Of a stretch of 64,000 nucleotides of DNA, positions 10,893-22,569 are shown in pieces. The first letter of the stretch is position 1. Each line of letters opens with the position of its first letter. The position numbers and the translations under genes are program-made. This stretch comes from Phaseolus vulgaris. Taxonomy: Eukaryota; Streptophyta; Magnoliopsida; Fabales; Fabaceae. Location of the stretch: assembly GCF_000499845.2 (NCBI RefSeq), contig NC_023749.2, positions 22,711,621 through 22,775,620 of the forward strand. The letters are read 5' to 3'. The notes below the pieces were generated by a model. It had not been told where the DNA came from. It worked only from the letters and a program-made list of their open reading frames with translations, and ran no database searches.

Positions 10893-11734
10893 CTACACTT
10901 GAACTCCTTCAAGTTGGTCATCCAAGTGTTGAAACCTGGCGTAAGTCATTTCATAATGTGCTTTATGCTCATCTGTGAGTGTGTCCAGCCTGCTTAGCAC
11001 CTGTCTTTCAAACATAGACAGTGGTTCACCTCTGTACTCAGGTTCCTCATATGCAACCATTGCATTTTGACTTGTAGCAGCAATATCTTCATGTCCAGCA
11101 GAGCGTACTGGTGATGCATCCATATTCTGCACTCCATCAGCATTTTCTTCTTCATTTTCAGCCCTGTTTGCAGCATTCCTCCTAAACACCCAGCTGTCAT
11201 CCTCCTTTTGAAAGCCCATCTTGAGAAGAGTGGAGTTGTCTATCTCACTTGCTGCCTTAATTGTGTCATTTCTTTCATTTGTAGTGTCAACTTCAAAGTA
11301 ATCAATTAGCTTTGACACAAAAATTGCATATGGAAAGCAATAGTCTGGTAACCTTGTGGATTTGAGCATATGCTCTACCATAGTACTCACCCAATTTACC
11401 TTGAGTTGATTCATGATGCAGTACAGCAAAATGAAGTCCTCTTCATGGAGAGTTGCATGATTACTTCCTCTTGGAGTAAGCTGCCAAGCAATGATGTAGG
11501 CAAGGAGTCTTGGAATGATTGTGAGATTTCCAGCATGAAATCTAGCCACTGGTTCAGCATGATTCCTCACACAACTTCTGTAAAACTGCATCTTGTTGAA
11601 TCCCTGAATTCCAGCAGTGTTACCTTTGCTTACCTTCATTCCAGAGTACTTGATTCCTCCCACATTGCTCCATATTTCTCTTGTAATCTTCAGCTTCACA
11701 CCTTTCACATGGGAGACCAGATTTTTGCCATCAT
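10893..11734 (-). pseudogene. Extra gene of copia array, unit 1 (N-terminus lost, early stop)
   Basis: The frame starts inside the protein at DGKNLVSHVKG. It continues through the conserved middle (LLAYIIAWQLTPRGSNHA, then SKLIDYFEVD) to an acidic tail. It matches the intact gene at 21409-22569 from about residue 99 onward and resembles the Pfam 'putative plant transposon protein' family. Two lesions are visible. The first about 98 codons are replaced by integrase sequence through a deletion at about 11734. A CAG codon has become TAG at 10893-10895, removing the last ten residues present in units 2 and 3. There is no start codon of its own. Confidence 0.8.
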
Positions 11735-12330
11735 GCAAAACAAGTTCATATGCAAAACATCCAAATCTTTATTTGTAGAGACCATATCTTTTGACTTAAA
11801 GCTAGTTCTAATCTGTTTTCCCTTTACACAAGCATCACACAATCTGTTATTTTGAAACTTTATGTTTGGTAAACCAGAAACAAGTTCCTTAGATTTTAGC
11901 TTATTCAAGTGATTTGTGTGAATGTGAGCTAGTCTCCTATGCCACAGCCATGACTCATCATTTTTAGATAACAAACACTCATTTTCAGAACAACTCTTTA
12001 TAATGTCTAGGAGATAGATGTTGTTTACCCTTTTTCCAATGAACAGCACCTTACCAGAATTTTCATTTGAAATTGTACAAGTGTTGGCTTCGAAATTGAC
12101 CTTGTATCCCTTGTCACACAACTGGCTAATGCTTAGAAGACTATGTTTTAGCCCTTCAACATATAGGACATTCTCAATAGTAGTTGAGTCTTTAGTGCCA
12201 ACATCTCCTCTTCCAAGAATCTTTCCTCTATTGTTATCTCCATATGTGACATGCCCTTCAGCTTTGAGTTTCAGATTTATGAACTGAGTCACATCACCAG
12301 TCATGTGTTTTGAGCAGCCACTGTCAAGGT
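11735..12330 (-). pseudogene. Copia protease / pre-integrase stub, unit 1
   Basis: Reading on the minus strand, the aspartic protease motif WYLDSGCSKHMTGD (DSG at 12325-12317) is followed by the Gag-pre-integrase region. The integrase zinc-binding histidines and cysteines come next (LWHRRLAHIH...LCDACVKGKQ). The frame stops at HMNLF, just where the integrase catalytic core should begin, and is fused to the extra gene in another frame. Catalytic integrase, reverse transcriptase and RNase H are all absent. A TAG directly precedes the protease motif. Confidence 0.8.
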
Positions 12331-12412
12331 ACCACTAATTTCTCCTGCTGTTTTTCTGCAACAAAACAGATTTAGCACTTATGGTACCCCTTTAGTCTAG
12401 GGTCCAGCATGA

Positions 12413-14083
12413 CTAATACCTTTCCTTAGGAAGCCATTTGGCCAATCCTTTAGGAACAAGGTATCTCCTAGCTTTACAAGTTTTAGATACATGACCAGAC
12501 TTCATACAATAAAAACATGTTGCAATATGCATTGTTTTTGAATAACTAAAAGAGGAAAAACCTGTTTTGGAAGGAACAAAGAAACTGGACAGCTTTTTCA
12601 CATTACCTTTCATTCCAGGATTATATCCTATACCATTTTTATTGAAAACAGCATTCTGTGAACCTAATAAGGTTTCAAGATTTTCTCTTCCTTTAGTGAA
12701 ATTTGAAAGTGTTTTTAACAAATATTCAACCTATTTTTCCAGCTTTTTACAATTATCACAAGTTTTAATTGATGCATGCAAACATGTCAATTCAAGACTA
12801 ATCAATTCAGTTTTAGCTTTGTGCAGTTCTTCTTCAAGAGCTTTGACCTTAGGTTCAAGTACCCTATTTACTCTATTTAATCTGTTGCACATTATAGCCA
12901 ACCTGTTTGCTTCATCATGTGTTTCCTTAAAAGCTATTAGCAGCTGATCATAGTTTTCAGAATCAGTGGAGAAATTACTTATTGAGTCAGAGTTGGATCC
13001 TTCATCATTCACCATGAAGCAAAGATTTGCTTCTTCACTTTCAGTTGAGGAATTACTAGATGAGGATACATCATTTTCTTCCCATGAGATATATGCTCTT
13101 CTACTTTTGCCTTTGTCACTCCTCTTGTTTGCTGATTTTTCTTTATTTTGATTGTTTGGACAATCAGCTTTTATATGACCTGGTTTACCACATCCAAAGC
13201 ACGTGTAATTGGAAGAATTTGAATCATTAGGTTGTTTGGAATACCTCTTTCTTTGCTGAGTTCTGTCACGGTTTTTCTTTCTAAGAAACCTGCTGAATTT
13301 TCTGGTGAGCAGACTCACGTTCTCATCATGTTCAGAATCACCTTCTTCCTCACTTGTATCATGTTCCATGGTAGTTTTCAGAGCAATTCCTTTGGCCTTC
13401 TTCTCCACTGTTTCTTGTTCTTTCAATCTTTTCAACTCTATTTCATGTTCTAACAACTTTCCAAAAAGTGCAGCAGTGGACATCTTGGATAAATCTCTGG
13501 ATTCTGAGATTGCTGTTACCTTAGGCTGCCAGCTCCTATCAAGACATTTTAGTACCTTTATGTTATGCTCTTCCTTGTCAAAGACTTTACCTAGGCCAGT
13601 GAGGTGATTTACAATGTGTGTAAATCGTTTATGCACATCTGCAATACTTTCTTCAGATTGCATTCTGAACAGCTCGTACTCCTGAATTAGTGAGTGCTTC
13701 CTTGCCCGTTTCACATCATCAGTCCCTTCATGAGTCACCTCTAGTACATCCCACATCTCCTTTGCTGAGTTACATTGAGAGACTCTAAAGAACTCATCCA
13801 TATTCAGTGCAGAGGTGATGATATTCTTGGCTAAGGAGTCATATTGGGCCTTCTTCTTCTCGGTTTCACTCCATTCAGACCAAGGCTTCTTTATTGTTTC
13901 ATCTTTGACAACCTGCATAGGTATGAAAGGTCCACTGACCACTGCATCCCAGATTCCCATGTCAATAGACTCCATAAAGATCTTCATCCTGATTTTCCAG
14001 AAAGCATAGTTAACACCACCAAACATGGGAGGTCTATTCATAGACGCACCTTCAGCAAAAGGCATTTTAAACTCAGACATCAT
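12413..14083 (-). pseudogene. Copia gag with in-frame stop, unit 1
   Basis: The start is the ATG at 14083 (MMSEFKMPF); upstream codons run into the primer site. The frame encodes a 450-residue copia Gag. The N-terminal Gag domain includes GGVNYAFWKIRMKIFMESID and AKEMWDVLE. An acidic stretch, a CX2CX4HX4C zinc knuckle (CFGCGKPGHIKADC, 13201-13159), a serine/glutamate-rich region and a coiled coil follow. A TAG at 12731-12733 interrupts it. The same frame then resumes to a second knuckle (CFYCMKSGHVSKTC, about 12517-12476) and stops at 12413. The related copy at 25898-26230 has a lysine where this TAG lies, so the stop is a lesion, not a design. Confidence 0.85.
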
Positions 14084-14112
14084 ACACACACTTGAGCAAA
14101 ATACAAGCCCTA

Positions 14113-14125
14113 GCTCTTGATACCA
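14113..14125 (-). other. Primer binding site, unit 1
   Basis: TGGTATCAAGAGC on the minus strand lies 2 nt inside the end of LTR 2. It is the copia-type site for initiator methionine tRNA, with one extra A relative to the usual match. It is repeated at 19386-19398. Confidence 0.85.
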
Positions 14126-14127
14126 AT

Positions 14128-15716
14128 TGTTGGGTCTATTAGTGTCTAAGTTCAAGAGGGGAGGGGTGAATTGAGCTTATAAAATTTTCGCAAGATCACA
14201 CACTTTTCAGTATACCAGAGACAAAAAGAACAGATTGATTTTACATGAAACAGATTGATTCTTCAGAGCAGTCTAACACAATTTGACTTTGTTCAAATTA
14301 AAATTGTAATCAGCAGAGAGCTATAACAGAATCAGATTAATTTGATTTTATAAGTATGAAGAATACAGCTATGCCAAGAAATCAATCAACTTCATTCAAC
14401 ACAAGGTTTTAATGAGAATGAATATTCCTCAGGTTTTAATGAATAGACAATTTGTTTTTCAAATCAATTAAAACAGTAGATACAGCTGCCTTGTTTGAGA
14501 TTAGAAAGCTTTAAGAACTCAGGAAGAACAGTTCTTATTTAAACCCAGAATTAACATATTCAATTTCAAAAGAACAGATTTAGTTCTTGACAGAATTATG
14601 CAACACCAGAAATCAGTGCAGGGATGAGAAGAAAAGGCACACAAGTTTTTATACTGGTTCACTCATACAGAGCTACATCCAGTCTCACCTTACCCCAAGG
14701 TAGAATCCACTAAAAAACAGTACCAATTACTTACAAACACAGCAGTTCTTGAACACTACAAGAACAACACAAACAATGCTGAAAAACCCTATTTCAGCAC
14801 ACCTTGCAGTCCAAGAAACCCTATCAAAGAGTGACTAACACTTACACCTTTACAAAACAAAATAAAGGGAAGATTACACCTGAAAAGAAGATGCAAGAAC
14901 TCAAAACCAATACTTCAATTTGTTGCAGAACTGTACCAGCACCTTCACCAACATCAAAGGTTTCCTAGAACAAGCACACTTGAAAATCTCTTTGGAAAAC
15001 CTTTCAAAAATCTTTCAATCCTTCTTCTCACATGGAAATTGTTTGATCTCTGTCAAAAACGTAATTGCTTAGCACACTCTCATGTGAGAGAGACTTTTCT
15101 TTATATAGAAAACAGTTTCTAACTTCTTTTCAAAAACCATTTGAAAAGCAGTTATGAAAACAACAGATTCATTTTTGAACTTAACAGATTTATTTTGTGA
15201 AAAATCGCCAACTCAGCTAACTGAAATAACTGTCTGAGTTGTACCTTTGGTGCCTTAACTAACTTGTAAAAAACCTTTCAACTGACCAAAGGGCAAACCG
15301 ATTCTTTCATAGTGAAACAAATTAAGTGAAGGCAAATAGGCCAGCTCAGCTTTAACTGAAATAACGAACTGAGGTTTGCCTGTGGTGCCCTAACAGAGTT
15401 TTAGAAGAGCCTTTTAACAGAGAAGAAATAAACCGATTCTTTCTCCATAAAACAGATTCATTTTTGTACTGATTTAAGACTTGTAAAAACACTTTCAAAA
15501 AACTTTTCAAAAACCATTTAACCACTTCATGTGCTTGATCTAGACTTGGTTAGGCAGAAAGGATAGGTCACATAGCAAAAGGCAATCATACACAAATACA
15601 AGCCTAATTACAAATGAATCTAAAAGCCTATTACAATCTTCAAAGCACTCAAGCCATTTTCTTCATCAAACACACATCAAGCCTTGGTAGGGAAGAAGCT
15701 TCCTCCAACTTCAACA
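14128..15716 (-). repeat. Array LTR 2 (shared by units 1 and 2)
   Basis: The LTR is 1589 bp with the same termini as LTR 1. It is followed on one side by the unit 1 primer site and on the other by the unit 2 polypurine tract, so it serves as 5' LTR of unit 1 and 3' LTR of unit 2. It has an inverted TATATAAA at 15100-15107. It is nearly identical to LTR 3. Confidence 0.92.
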
Positions 15717-16135
15717 ATCTCCCCCTGTTTGATGGAGACAAATTCCCTTTGCTTTGCACAGCTTTGAAGAAAGATCATGACCAAATCTGTACAGTACTAT
15801 ATACCAGAAAAATACACAGGTGTCAAGGCAGAACAAACAGATTTAGAATTGATGTACCTGCAGATTTAACATCTGAATCATATCAGCAACCTCTGTGAAT
15901 ATCATCTGCAGAACCTGTACCAGGCAATTCTTCTCCCCCTTTGGATTCATCAAACAGAATGGGAGCACAGGATACCAAAGAACATTAATAGCCATACATA
16001 ACAGTTCAAATAAAACCAACATAGAGGTTCATTACAAACCACAAATCAGCTAAAAAACTAGTGCAGAATAAAAACAATACAGATTAATCCCAAATTGTTC
16101 AACAACATATAAAAGATAAAGACATAGAAATAGGA
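15717..16135 (-). other. Polypurine tract and 3' non-coding region, unit 2
   Basis: This is a copy of 10444-10862 shifted by 5273 bp, with the polypurine tract against LTR 2. No gene is present. Confidence 0.7.
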
Positions 16136-17007
16136 TCACTTGTTGTTGTAATAGAGCTCAACTAGCTGCACTTGAACTCCTTCAAGTTGGTCATCCAAGT
16201 GTTGAAACCTGGCGTAAGTCATTTCATAATGTGCTTTATGCTCATCTGTGAGTGTGTCCAGCCTGCTTAGCACCTGTCTTTCAAACATAGACAGTGGTTC
16301 ACCTCTGTACTCAGGTTCCTCATATGCAACCATTGCATTTTGACTTGTAGCAGCAATATCTTCATGTCCAGCAGAGCGTACTGGTGATGCATCCATATTC
16401 TGCACTCCATCAGCATTTTCTTCTTCATTTTCAGCCCTGTTTGCAGCATTCCTCCTAAACACCCAGCTGTCATCCTCCTTTTGAAAGCCCATCTTGAGAA
16501 GAGTGGAGTTGTCTATCTCACTTGCTGCCTTAATTGTGTCATTTCTTTCATTTGTAGTGTCAACTTCAAAGTAATCAATTAGCTTTGACACAAAAATTGC
16601 ATATGGAAAGCAATAGTCTGGTAACCTTGTGGATTTGAGCATATGCTCTACCATAGTACTCACCCAATTTACCTTGAGTTGATTCATGATGCAGTACAGC
16701 AAAATGAAGTCCTCTTCATGGAGAGTTGCATGATTACTTCCTCTTGGAGTAAGCTGCCAAGCAATGATGTAGGCAAGGAGTCTTGGAATGATTGTGAGAT
16801 TTCCAGCATGAAATCTAGCCACTGGTTCAGCATGATTCCTCACACAACTTCTGTAAAACTGCATCTTGTTGAATCCCTGAATTCCAGCAGTGTTACCTTT
16901 GCTTACCTTCATTCCAGAGTACTTGATTCCTCCCACATTGCTCCATATTTCTCTTGTAATCTTCAGCTTCACACCTTTCACATGGGAGACCAGATTTTTG
17001 CCATCAT
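16136..17007 (-). pseudogene. Extra gene of copia array, unit 2 (N-terminus lost)
   Basis: It has the same 5' deletion and junction as unit 1 but keeps the CAG that became a stop there. The frame therefore reaches the natural C-terminus (QLVELYYNNK) found in the intact gene at 21409. The start codon and first about 98 residues are missing and replaced by integrase sequence. The shared junction shows that units 1 and 2 descend from one deleted ancestor. Confidence 0.8.
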
Positions 17008-17603
17008 GCAAAACAAGTTCATATGCAAAACATCCAAATCTTTATTTGTAGAGACCATATCTTTTGACTTAAAGCTAGTTCTAATCTGTTTTCCCTTTAC
17101 ACAAGCATCACACAATCTGTTATTTTGAAACTTTATGTTTGGTAAACCAGAAACAAGTTCCTTAGATTTTAGCTTATTCAAGTGATTTGTGTGAATGTGA
17201 GCTAGTCTCCTATGCCACAGCCATGACTCATCATTTTTAGATAACAAACACTCATTTTCAGAACAACTCTTTATAATGTCTAGGAGATAGATGTTGTTTA
17301 CCCTTTTTCCAATGAACAGCACCTTACCAGAATTTTCATTTGAAATTGTACAAGTGTTGGCTTCGAAATTGACCTTGTATCCCTTGTCACACAACTGGCT
17401 AATGCTTAGAAGACTATGTTTTAGCCCTTCAACATATAGGACATTCTCAATAGTAGTTGAGTCTTTAGTGCCAACATCTCCTCTTCCAAGAATCTTTCCT
17501 CTATTGTTATCTCCATATGTGACATGCCCTTCAGCTTTGAGTTTCAGATTTATGAACTGAGTCACATCACCAGTCATGTGTTTTGAGCAGCCACTGTCAA
17601 GGT
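17008..17603 (-). pseudogene. Copia protease / pre-integrase stub, unit 2
   Basis: This is a 5273-bp-shifted copy of 11735-12330. It has the protease DSG, pre-integrase and zinc-binding part, the truncation after HMNLF, and the TAG before the protease motif. The translated part is identical to unit 1. Confidence 0.8.
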
Positions 17604-17685
17604 ACCACTAATTTCTCCTGCTGTTTTTCTGCAACAAAACAGATTTAGCACTTATGGTACCCCTTTAGTCTAGGGTCCAGCATGA

Positions 17686-19356
17686 CTAATACCTTTCCTT
17701 AGGAAGCCATTTGGCCAATCCTTTAGGAACAAGGTATCTCCTAGCTTTACAAGTTTTAGATACATGACCAGACTTCATACAATAAAAACATGTTGCAATA
17801 TGCATTGTTTTTGAATAACTAAAAGAGGAAAAACCTGTTTTGGAAGGAACAAAGAAACTGGACAGCTTTTTCACATTACCTTTCATTCCAGGATTATATC
17901 CTATACCATTTTTATTGAAAACAGCATTCTGTGAACCTAATAAGGTTTCAAGATTTTCTCTTCCTTTAGTGAAATTTGAAAGTGTTTTTAACAAATATTC
18001 AACCTATTTTTCCAGCTTTTTACAATTATCACAAGTTTTAATTGATGCATGCAAACATGTCAATTCAAGACTAATCAATTCAGTTTTAGCTTTGTGCAGT
18101 TCTTCTTCAAGAGCTTTGACCTTAGGTTCAAGTACCCTATTTACTCTATTTAATCTGTTGCACATTATAGCCAACCTGTTTGCTTCATCATGTGTTTCCT
18201 TAAAAGCTATTAGCAGCTGATCATAGTTTTCAGAATCAGTGGAGAAATTACTTATTGAGTCAGAGTTGGATCCTTCATCATTCACCATGAAGCAAAGATT
18301 TGCTTCTTCACTTTCAGTTGAGGAATTACTAGATGAGGATACATCATTTTCTTCCCATGAGATATATGCTCTTCTACTTTTGCCTTTGTCACTCCTCTTG
18401 TTTGCTGATTTTTCTTTATTTTGATTGTTTGGACAATCAGCTTTTATATGACCTGGTTTACCACATCCAAAGCACGTGTAATTGGAAGAATTTGAATCAT
18501 TAGGTTGTTTGGAATACCTCTTTCTTTGCTGAGTTCTGTCACGGTTTTTCTTTCTAAGAAACCTGCTGAATTTTCTGGTGAGCAGACTCACGTTCTCATC
18601 ATGTTCAGAATCACCTTCTTCCTCACTTGTATCATGTTCCATGGTAGTTTTCAGAGCAATTCCTTTGGCCTTCTTCTCCACTGTTTCTTGTTCTTTCAAT
18701 CTTTTCAACTCTATTTCATGTTCTAACAACTTTCCAAAAAGTGCAGCAGTGGACATCTTGGATAAATCTCTGGATTCTGAGATTGCTGTTACCTTAGGCT
18801 GCCAGCTCCTATCAAGACATTTTAGTACCTTTATGTTATGCTCTTCCTTGTCAAAGACTTTACCTAGGCCAGTGAGGTGATTTACAATGTGTGTAAATCG
18901 TTTATGCACATCTGCAATACTTTCTTCAGATTGCATTCTGAACAGCTCGTACTCCTGAATTAGTGAGTGCTTCCTTGCCCGTTTCACATCATCAGTCCCT
19001 TCATGAGTCACCTCTAGTACATCCCACATCTCCTTTGCTGAGTTACATTGAGAGACTCTAAAGAACTCATCCATATTCAGTGCAGAGGTGATGATATTCT
19101 TGGCTAAGGAGTCATATTGGGCCTTCTTCTTCTCGGTTTCACTCCATTCAGACCAAGGCTTCTTTATTGTTTCATCTTTGACAACCTGCATAGGTATGAA
19201 AGGTCCACTGACCACTGCATCCCAGATTCCCATGTCAATAGACTCCATAAAGATCTTCATCCTGATTTTCCAGAAAGCATAGTTAACACCACCAAACATG
19301 GGAGGTCTATTCATAGACGCACCTTCAGCAAAAGGCATTTTAAACTCAGACATCAT
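17686..19356 (-). pseudogene. Copia gag with in-frame stop, unit 2
   Basis: This is a copy of the unit 1 gag, identical in translation, with the start ATG at 19356, a zinc knuckle near 18470, the same TAG at 18004-18006 and the second knuckle near 17770. Sharing the same stop means the lesion predates the duplication. Confidence 0.85.
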
Positions 19357-19385
19357 ACACACACTTGAGCAAAATACAAGCCCTA

Positions 19386-19398
19386 GCTCTTGATACCA
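19386..19398 (-). other. Primer binding site, unit 2
   Basis: TGGTATCAAGAGC on the minus strand, next to LTR 3. It is a copy of the site at 14113-14125. Confidence 0.85.
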
Positions 19399-19400
19399 AT

Positions 19401-20989
19401 TGTTGGGTCTATTAGTGTCTAAGTTCAAGAGGGGAGGGGTGAATTGAGCTTATAAAATTTTCGCAAGATCACACACTTTTCAGTATACCAGAGACAAAAA
19501 GAACAGATTGATTTTACATGAAACAGATTGATTCTTCAGAGCAGTCTAGCACAATTTGACTTTGTTCAAATTAAAATTGTAATCAGCAGAGAGCTATAAC
19601 AGAATCAGATTAATTTGATTTTATAAGTATGAAGAATACAGCTATGCCAAGAAATCAATCAACTTCATTCAACACAAGGTTTTAATGAGAATGAATATTC
19701 CTCAGGTTTTAATGAATAGACAATTTGTTTTTCAAATCAATTAAAACAGTAGATACAGCTGCCTTGTTTGAGATTAGAAAGCTTTAAGAACTCAGGAAGA
19801 ACAGTTCTTATTTAAACCCAGAATTAACATATTCAATTTCAAAAGAACAGATTTAGTTCTTGACAGAATTATGCAACACCAGAAATCAGTGCAGGGATGA
19901 GAAGAAAAGGCACACAAGTTTTTATACTGGTTCACTCATACAGAGCTACATCCAGTCTCACCTTACCCCAAGGTAGAATCCACTAAAAAACAGTACCAAT
20001 TACTTACAAACACAGCAGTTCTTGAACACTACAAGAACAACACAAACAATGCTGAAAAACCCTATTTCAGCACACCTTGCAGTCCAAGAAACCCTATCAA
20101 AGAGTGACTAACACTTACACCTTTACAAAACAAAATAAAGGGAAGATTACACCAGAAAAGAAGATGCAAGAACTCAAAACCAATACTTCAATTTGTTGCA
20201 GAACTGTACCAGCACCTTCACCAACATCAAAGGTTTCCTAGAACAAGCACACTTGAAAATCTCTTTGGAAAACCTTTCAAAAATCTTTCAATCCTTCTTC
20301 TCACATGGAAATTGTTTGATCTCTGTCAAAAACGTAATTGCTTAGCACACTCTCATGTGAGAGAGACTTTTCTTTATATAGAAAACAGTTTCTAACTTCT
20401 TTTCAAAAACCATTTGAAAAGCAGTTATGAAAACAACAGATTCATTTTTGAACTTAACAGATTTATTTTGTGAAAAATCGCCAACTCAGCTAACTGAAAT
20501 AACTGTCTGAGTTGTACCTTTGGTGCCTTAACTAACTTGTAAAAAACCTTTCAACTGACCAAAGGGCAAACCGATTCTTTCATAGTGAAACAAATTAAGT
20601 GAAGGCAAATAGGCCAGCTCAGCTTTAACTGAAATAACGAACTGAGGTTTGCCTGTGGTGCCCTAACAGAGTTTTAGAAGAGCCTTTTAACAGAGAAGAA
20701 ATAAACCGATTCTTTCTCCATAAAACAGATTCATTTTTGTACTGATTTAAGACTTGTAAAAACACTTTCAAAAAACTTTTCAAAAACCATTTAACCACTT
20801 CATGTGCTTGATCTAGACTTGGTTAGGCAGAAAGGATAGGTCACATAGCAAAAGGCAATCATACACAAATACAAGCCTAATTACAAATGAATCTAAAAGC
20901 CTATTACAATCTTCAAAGCACTCAAGCCATTTTCTTCATCAAACACACATCAAGCCTTGGTAGGGAAGAAGCTTCCTCCAACTTCAACA
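19401..20989 (-). repeat. Array LTR 3
   Basis: The LTR is 1589 bp with termini as in LTR 1. It is the 5' LTR of unit 2 and the 3' LTR of the structurally different internal region that carries the intact extra gene. It has an inverted TATATAAA at 20373-20380. Confidence 0.92.
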
Positions 20990-21408
20990 ATCTCCCCCTG
21001 TTTGATGGAGACAAATTCCCTTTGCTTTGCACAGCTTTGAAGAAAGATCATGACCAAATCTGTACAGTACTATATACCAGAAAAATACACAGGTGTCAAG
21101 GCAGAACAAACAGATTTAGAATTGATGTACCTGCAGATTTAACATCTGAATCATATCAGCAACCTCTGTGAATATCATCTGCAGAACCTGTACCAGGCAA
21201 TTCTTCTCCCCCTTTGGATTCATCAAACAGAATGGGAGCACAGGATACCAAAGAACATTAATAGCCATACATAACAGTTCAAATAAAACCAACATAGAGG
21301 TTCATTACAAACCACAAATCAGCTAAAAAACTAGTGCAGAATAAAAACAATACAGATTAATCCCAAATTGTTCAACAACATATAAAAGATAAAGACATAG
21401 AAATAGGA
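20990..21408 (-). other. Polypurine tract and 3' non-coding region, third internal region
   Basis: This is a third copy of the sequence found after LTR 1 and LTR 2. It holds the inverted polypurine tract and the 3' UTR of the gene that ends at 21409. Confidence 0.7.
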
Positions 21409-22569
21409 TCACTTGTTGTTGTAATAGAGCTCAACTAGCTGCACTTGAACTCCTTCAAGTTGGTCATCCAAGTGTTGAAACCTGGCGTAAGTCATTTCAT
21501 AATGTGCTTTATGCTCATCTGTGAGTGTGTCCAGCCTGCTTAGCACCTGTCTTTCAAACATAGACAGTGGTTCACCTCTGTACTCAGGTTCCTCATATGC
21601 AACCATTGCATTTTGACTTGTAGCAGCAATATCTTCATGTCCAGCAGAGCGTACTGGTGATGCATCCATATTCTGCACTCCATCAGCATTTTCTTCTTCA
21701 TTTTCAGCCCTGTTTGCAGCATTCCTCCTAAACACCCAGCTGTCATCCTCCTTTTGAAAGCCCATCTTGAGAAGAGTGGAGTTGTCTATCTCACTTGCTG
21801 CCTTAATTGTGTCATTTCTTTCATTTGTAGTGTCAACTTCAAAGTAATCAATTAGCTTTGACACAAAAATTGCATATGGAAAGCAATAGTCTGGTAACCT
21901 TGTGGATTTGAGCATATGCTCTACCATAGTACTCACCCAATTTACCTTGAGTTGATTCATGATGCAGTACAGCAAAATGAAGTCCTCTTCATGGAGAGTT
22001 GCATGATTACTTCCTCTTGGAGTAAGCTGCCAAGCAATGATGTAGGCAAGGAGTCTTGGAATGATTGTGAGATTTCCAGCATGAAATCTAGCCACTGGTT
22101 CAGCATGATTCCTCACACAACTTCTGTAAAACTGCATCTTGTTGAATCCCTGAATTCCAGCAGTGTTACCTTTGCTTACCTTCATTCCAGAGTACTTGAT
22201 TCCTCCCACATTGCTCCATATTTCTCTTGTAATCTTCAGCTTCACACCTTTCACATGGGAGACCAGATTTTTGCCATCTTGAACCAAGTTGCTGTAGAAT
22301 ACTCTCACCAAATCTGGATAGACATTTCCAGTCATTTCTAGGAAGTTCTTCAGCTTTTGATGCTTGAGCAAGATTTTTGCTGCAGACAGATTTTCTTCTC
22401 TCAGCCAAGTAAATTCCAGCACTTTGGGCGCATTGACTTGCTTCCTGCTGGTCTCATGGATGTACCTTGTCATTGCTTCAGAATCTCCAGCAAACCATTT
22501 CTCTAGAATACCTTGGTTGCTGCTGGATTGCTCCTTGGATTTCTTCTTTCTGTGTGATGAGGATGCCAT
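21409..22569 (-). CDS. Extra gene of copia family, intact (putative plant transposon protein-like)
   Basis: The frame is complete, 386 codons, from the ATG at 22569 (MASSSHRKKKS). The two upstream codons of the open frame lack an ATG start. The N-terminus is basic and serine-rich. The middle carries YPDLVRVFYSNL, VSHVKGVKLKIT, RLLAYIIAWQLTPRGSNHA and FPYAIFVSKLIDYFEVD, which resemble the Pfam 'putative plant transposon protein' family. The tail is acidic and ends in a helical stretch. It lies between pol and polypurine tract, in the sense direction, where SIRE-type elements often carry an extra gene. A TATA box at 22735-22742 suggests its own promoter. The biochemical role is unknown; calling it a transposase would not be justified. 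Confidence 0.8.
   Translation of the reverse strand: MASSSHRKKKSKEQSSSNQGILEKWFAGDSEAMTRYIHETSRKQVNAPKVLEFTWLREENLSAAKILLKHQKLKNFLEMTGNVYPDLVRVFYSNLVQDGKNLVSHVKGVKLKITREIWSNVGGIKYSGMKVSKGNTAGIQGFNKMQFYRSCVRNHAEPVARFHAGNLTIIPRLLAYIIAWQLTPRGSNHATLHEEDFILLYCIMNQLKVNWVSTMVEHMLKSTRLPDYCFPYAIFVSKLIDYFEVDTTNERNDTIKAASEIDNSTLLKMGFQKEDDSWVFRRNAANRAENEEENADGVQNMDASPVRSAGHEDIAATSQNAMVAYEEPEYRGEPLSMFERQVLSRLDTLTDEHKAHYEMTYARFQHLDDQLEGVQVQLVELYYNNK

Larger units (their letters stand above)
8855..20989 (-). mobile_element. Tandem copia array LTR-INT-LTR-INT-LTR, 5273-bp period
   Basis: Three LTRs (8855, 14128 and 19401) alternate with two internal regions, and every landmark repeats at exactly 5273 bp. 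Each internal region reads, on the minus strand: primer site, gag with stops, protease/pre-integrase stub, truncated extra gene, polypurine tract. The internal copies look almost identical; I noticed one difference, at 10895 versus 16168. Shared LTRs between units point to unequal recombination between LTRs rather than separate insertions. A third, structurally different internal region continues to the right of 20989. Confidence 0.9.

Noticed and set aside
11370..11855. Open frame of 161 codons on the + strand, repeated at 16643 and 21916
   Set aside because: It lies opposite the extra gene and pre-integrase coding sequence, shows no domain, and changes its end with the underlying junction. 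It is a shadow frame.
12731..12733. TAG in the middle of copia gag considered as programmed read-through
   Set aside because: The related gag at 25898-26230 has a lysine codon here, and further stops follow before the protease. A plain lesion shared by duplicated units explains it.
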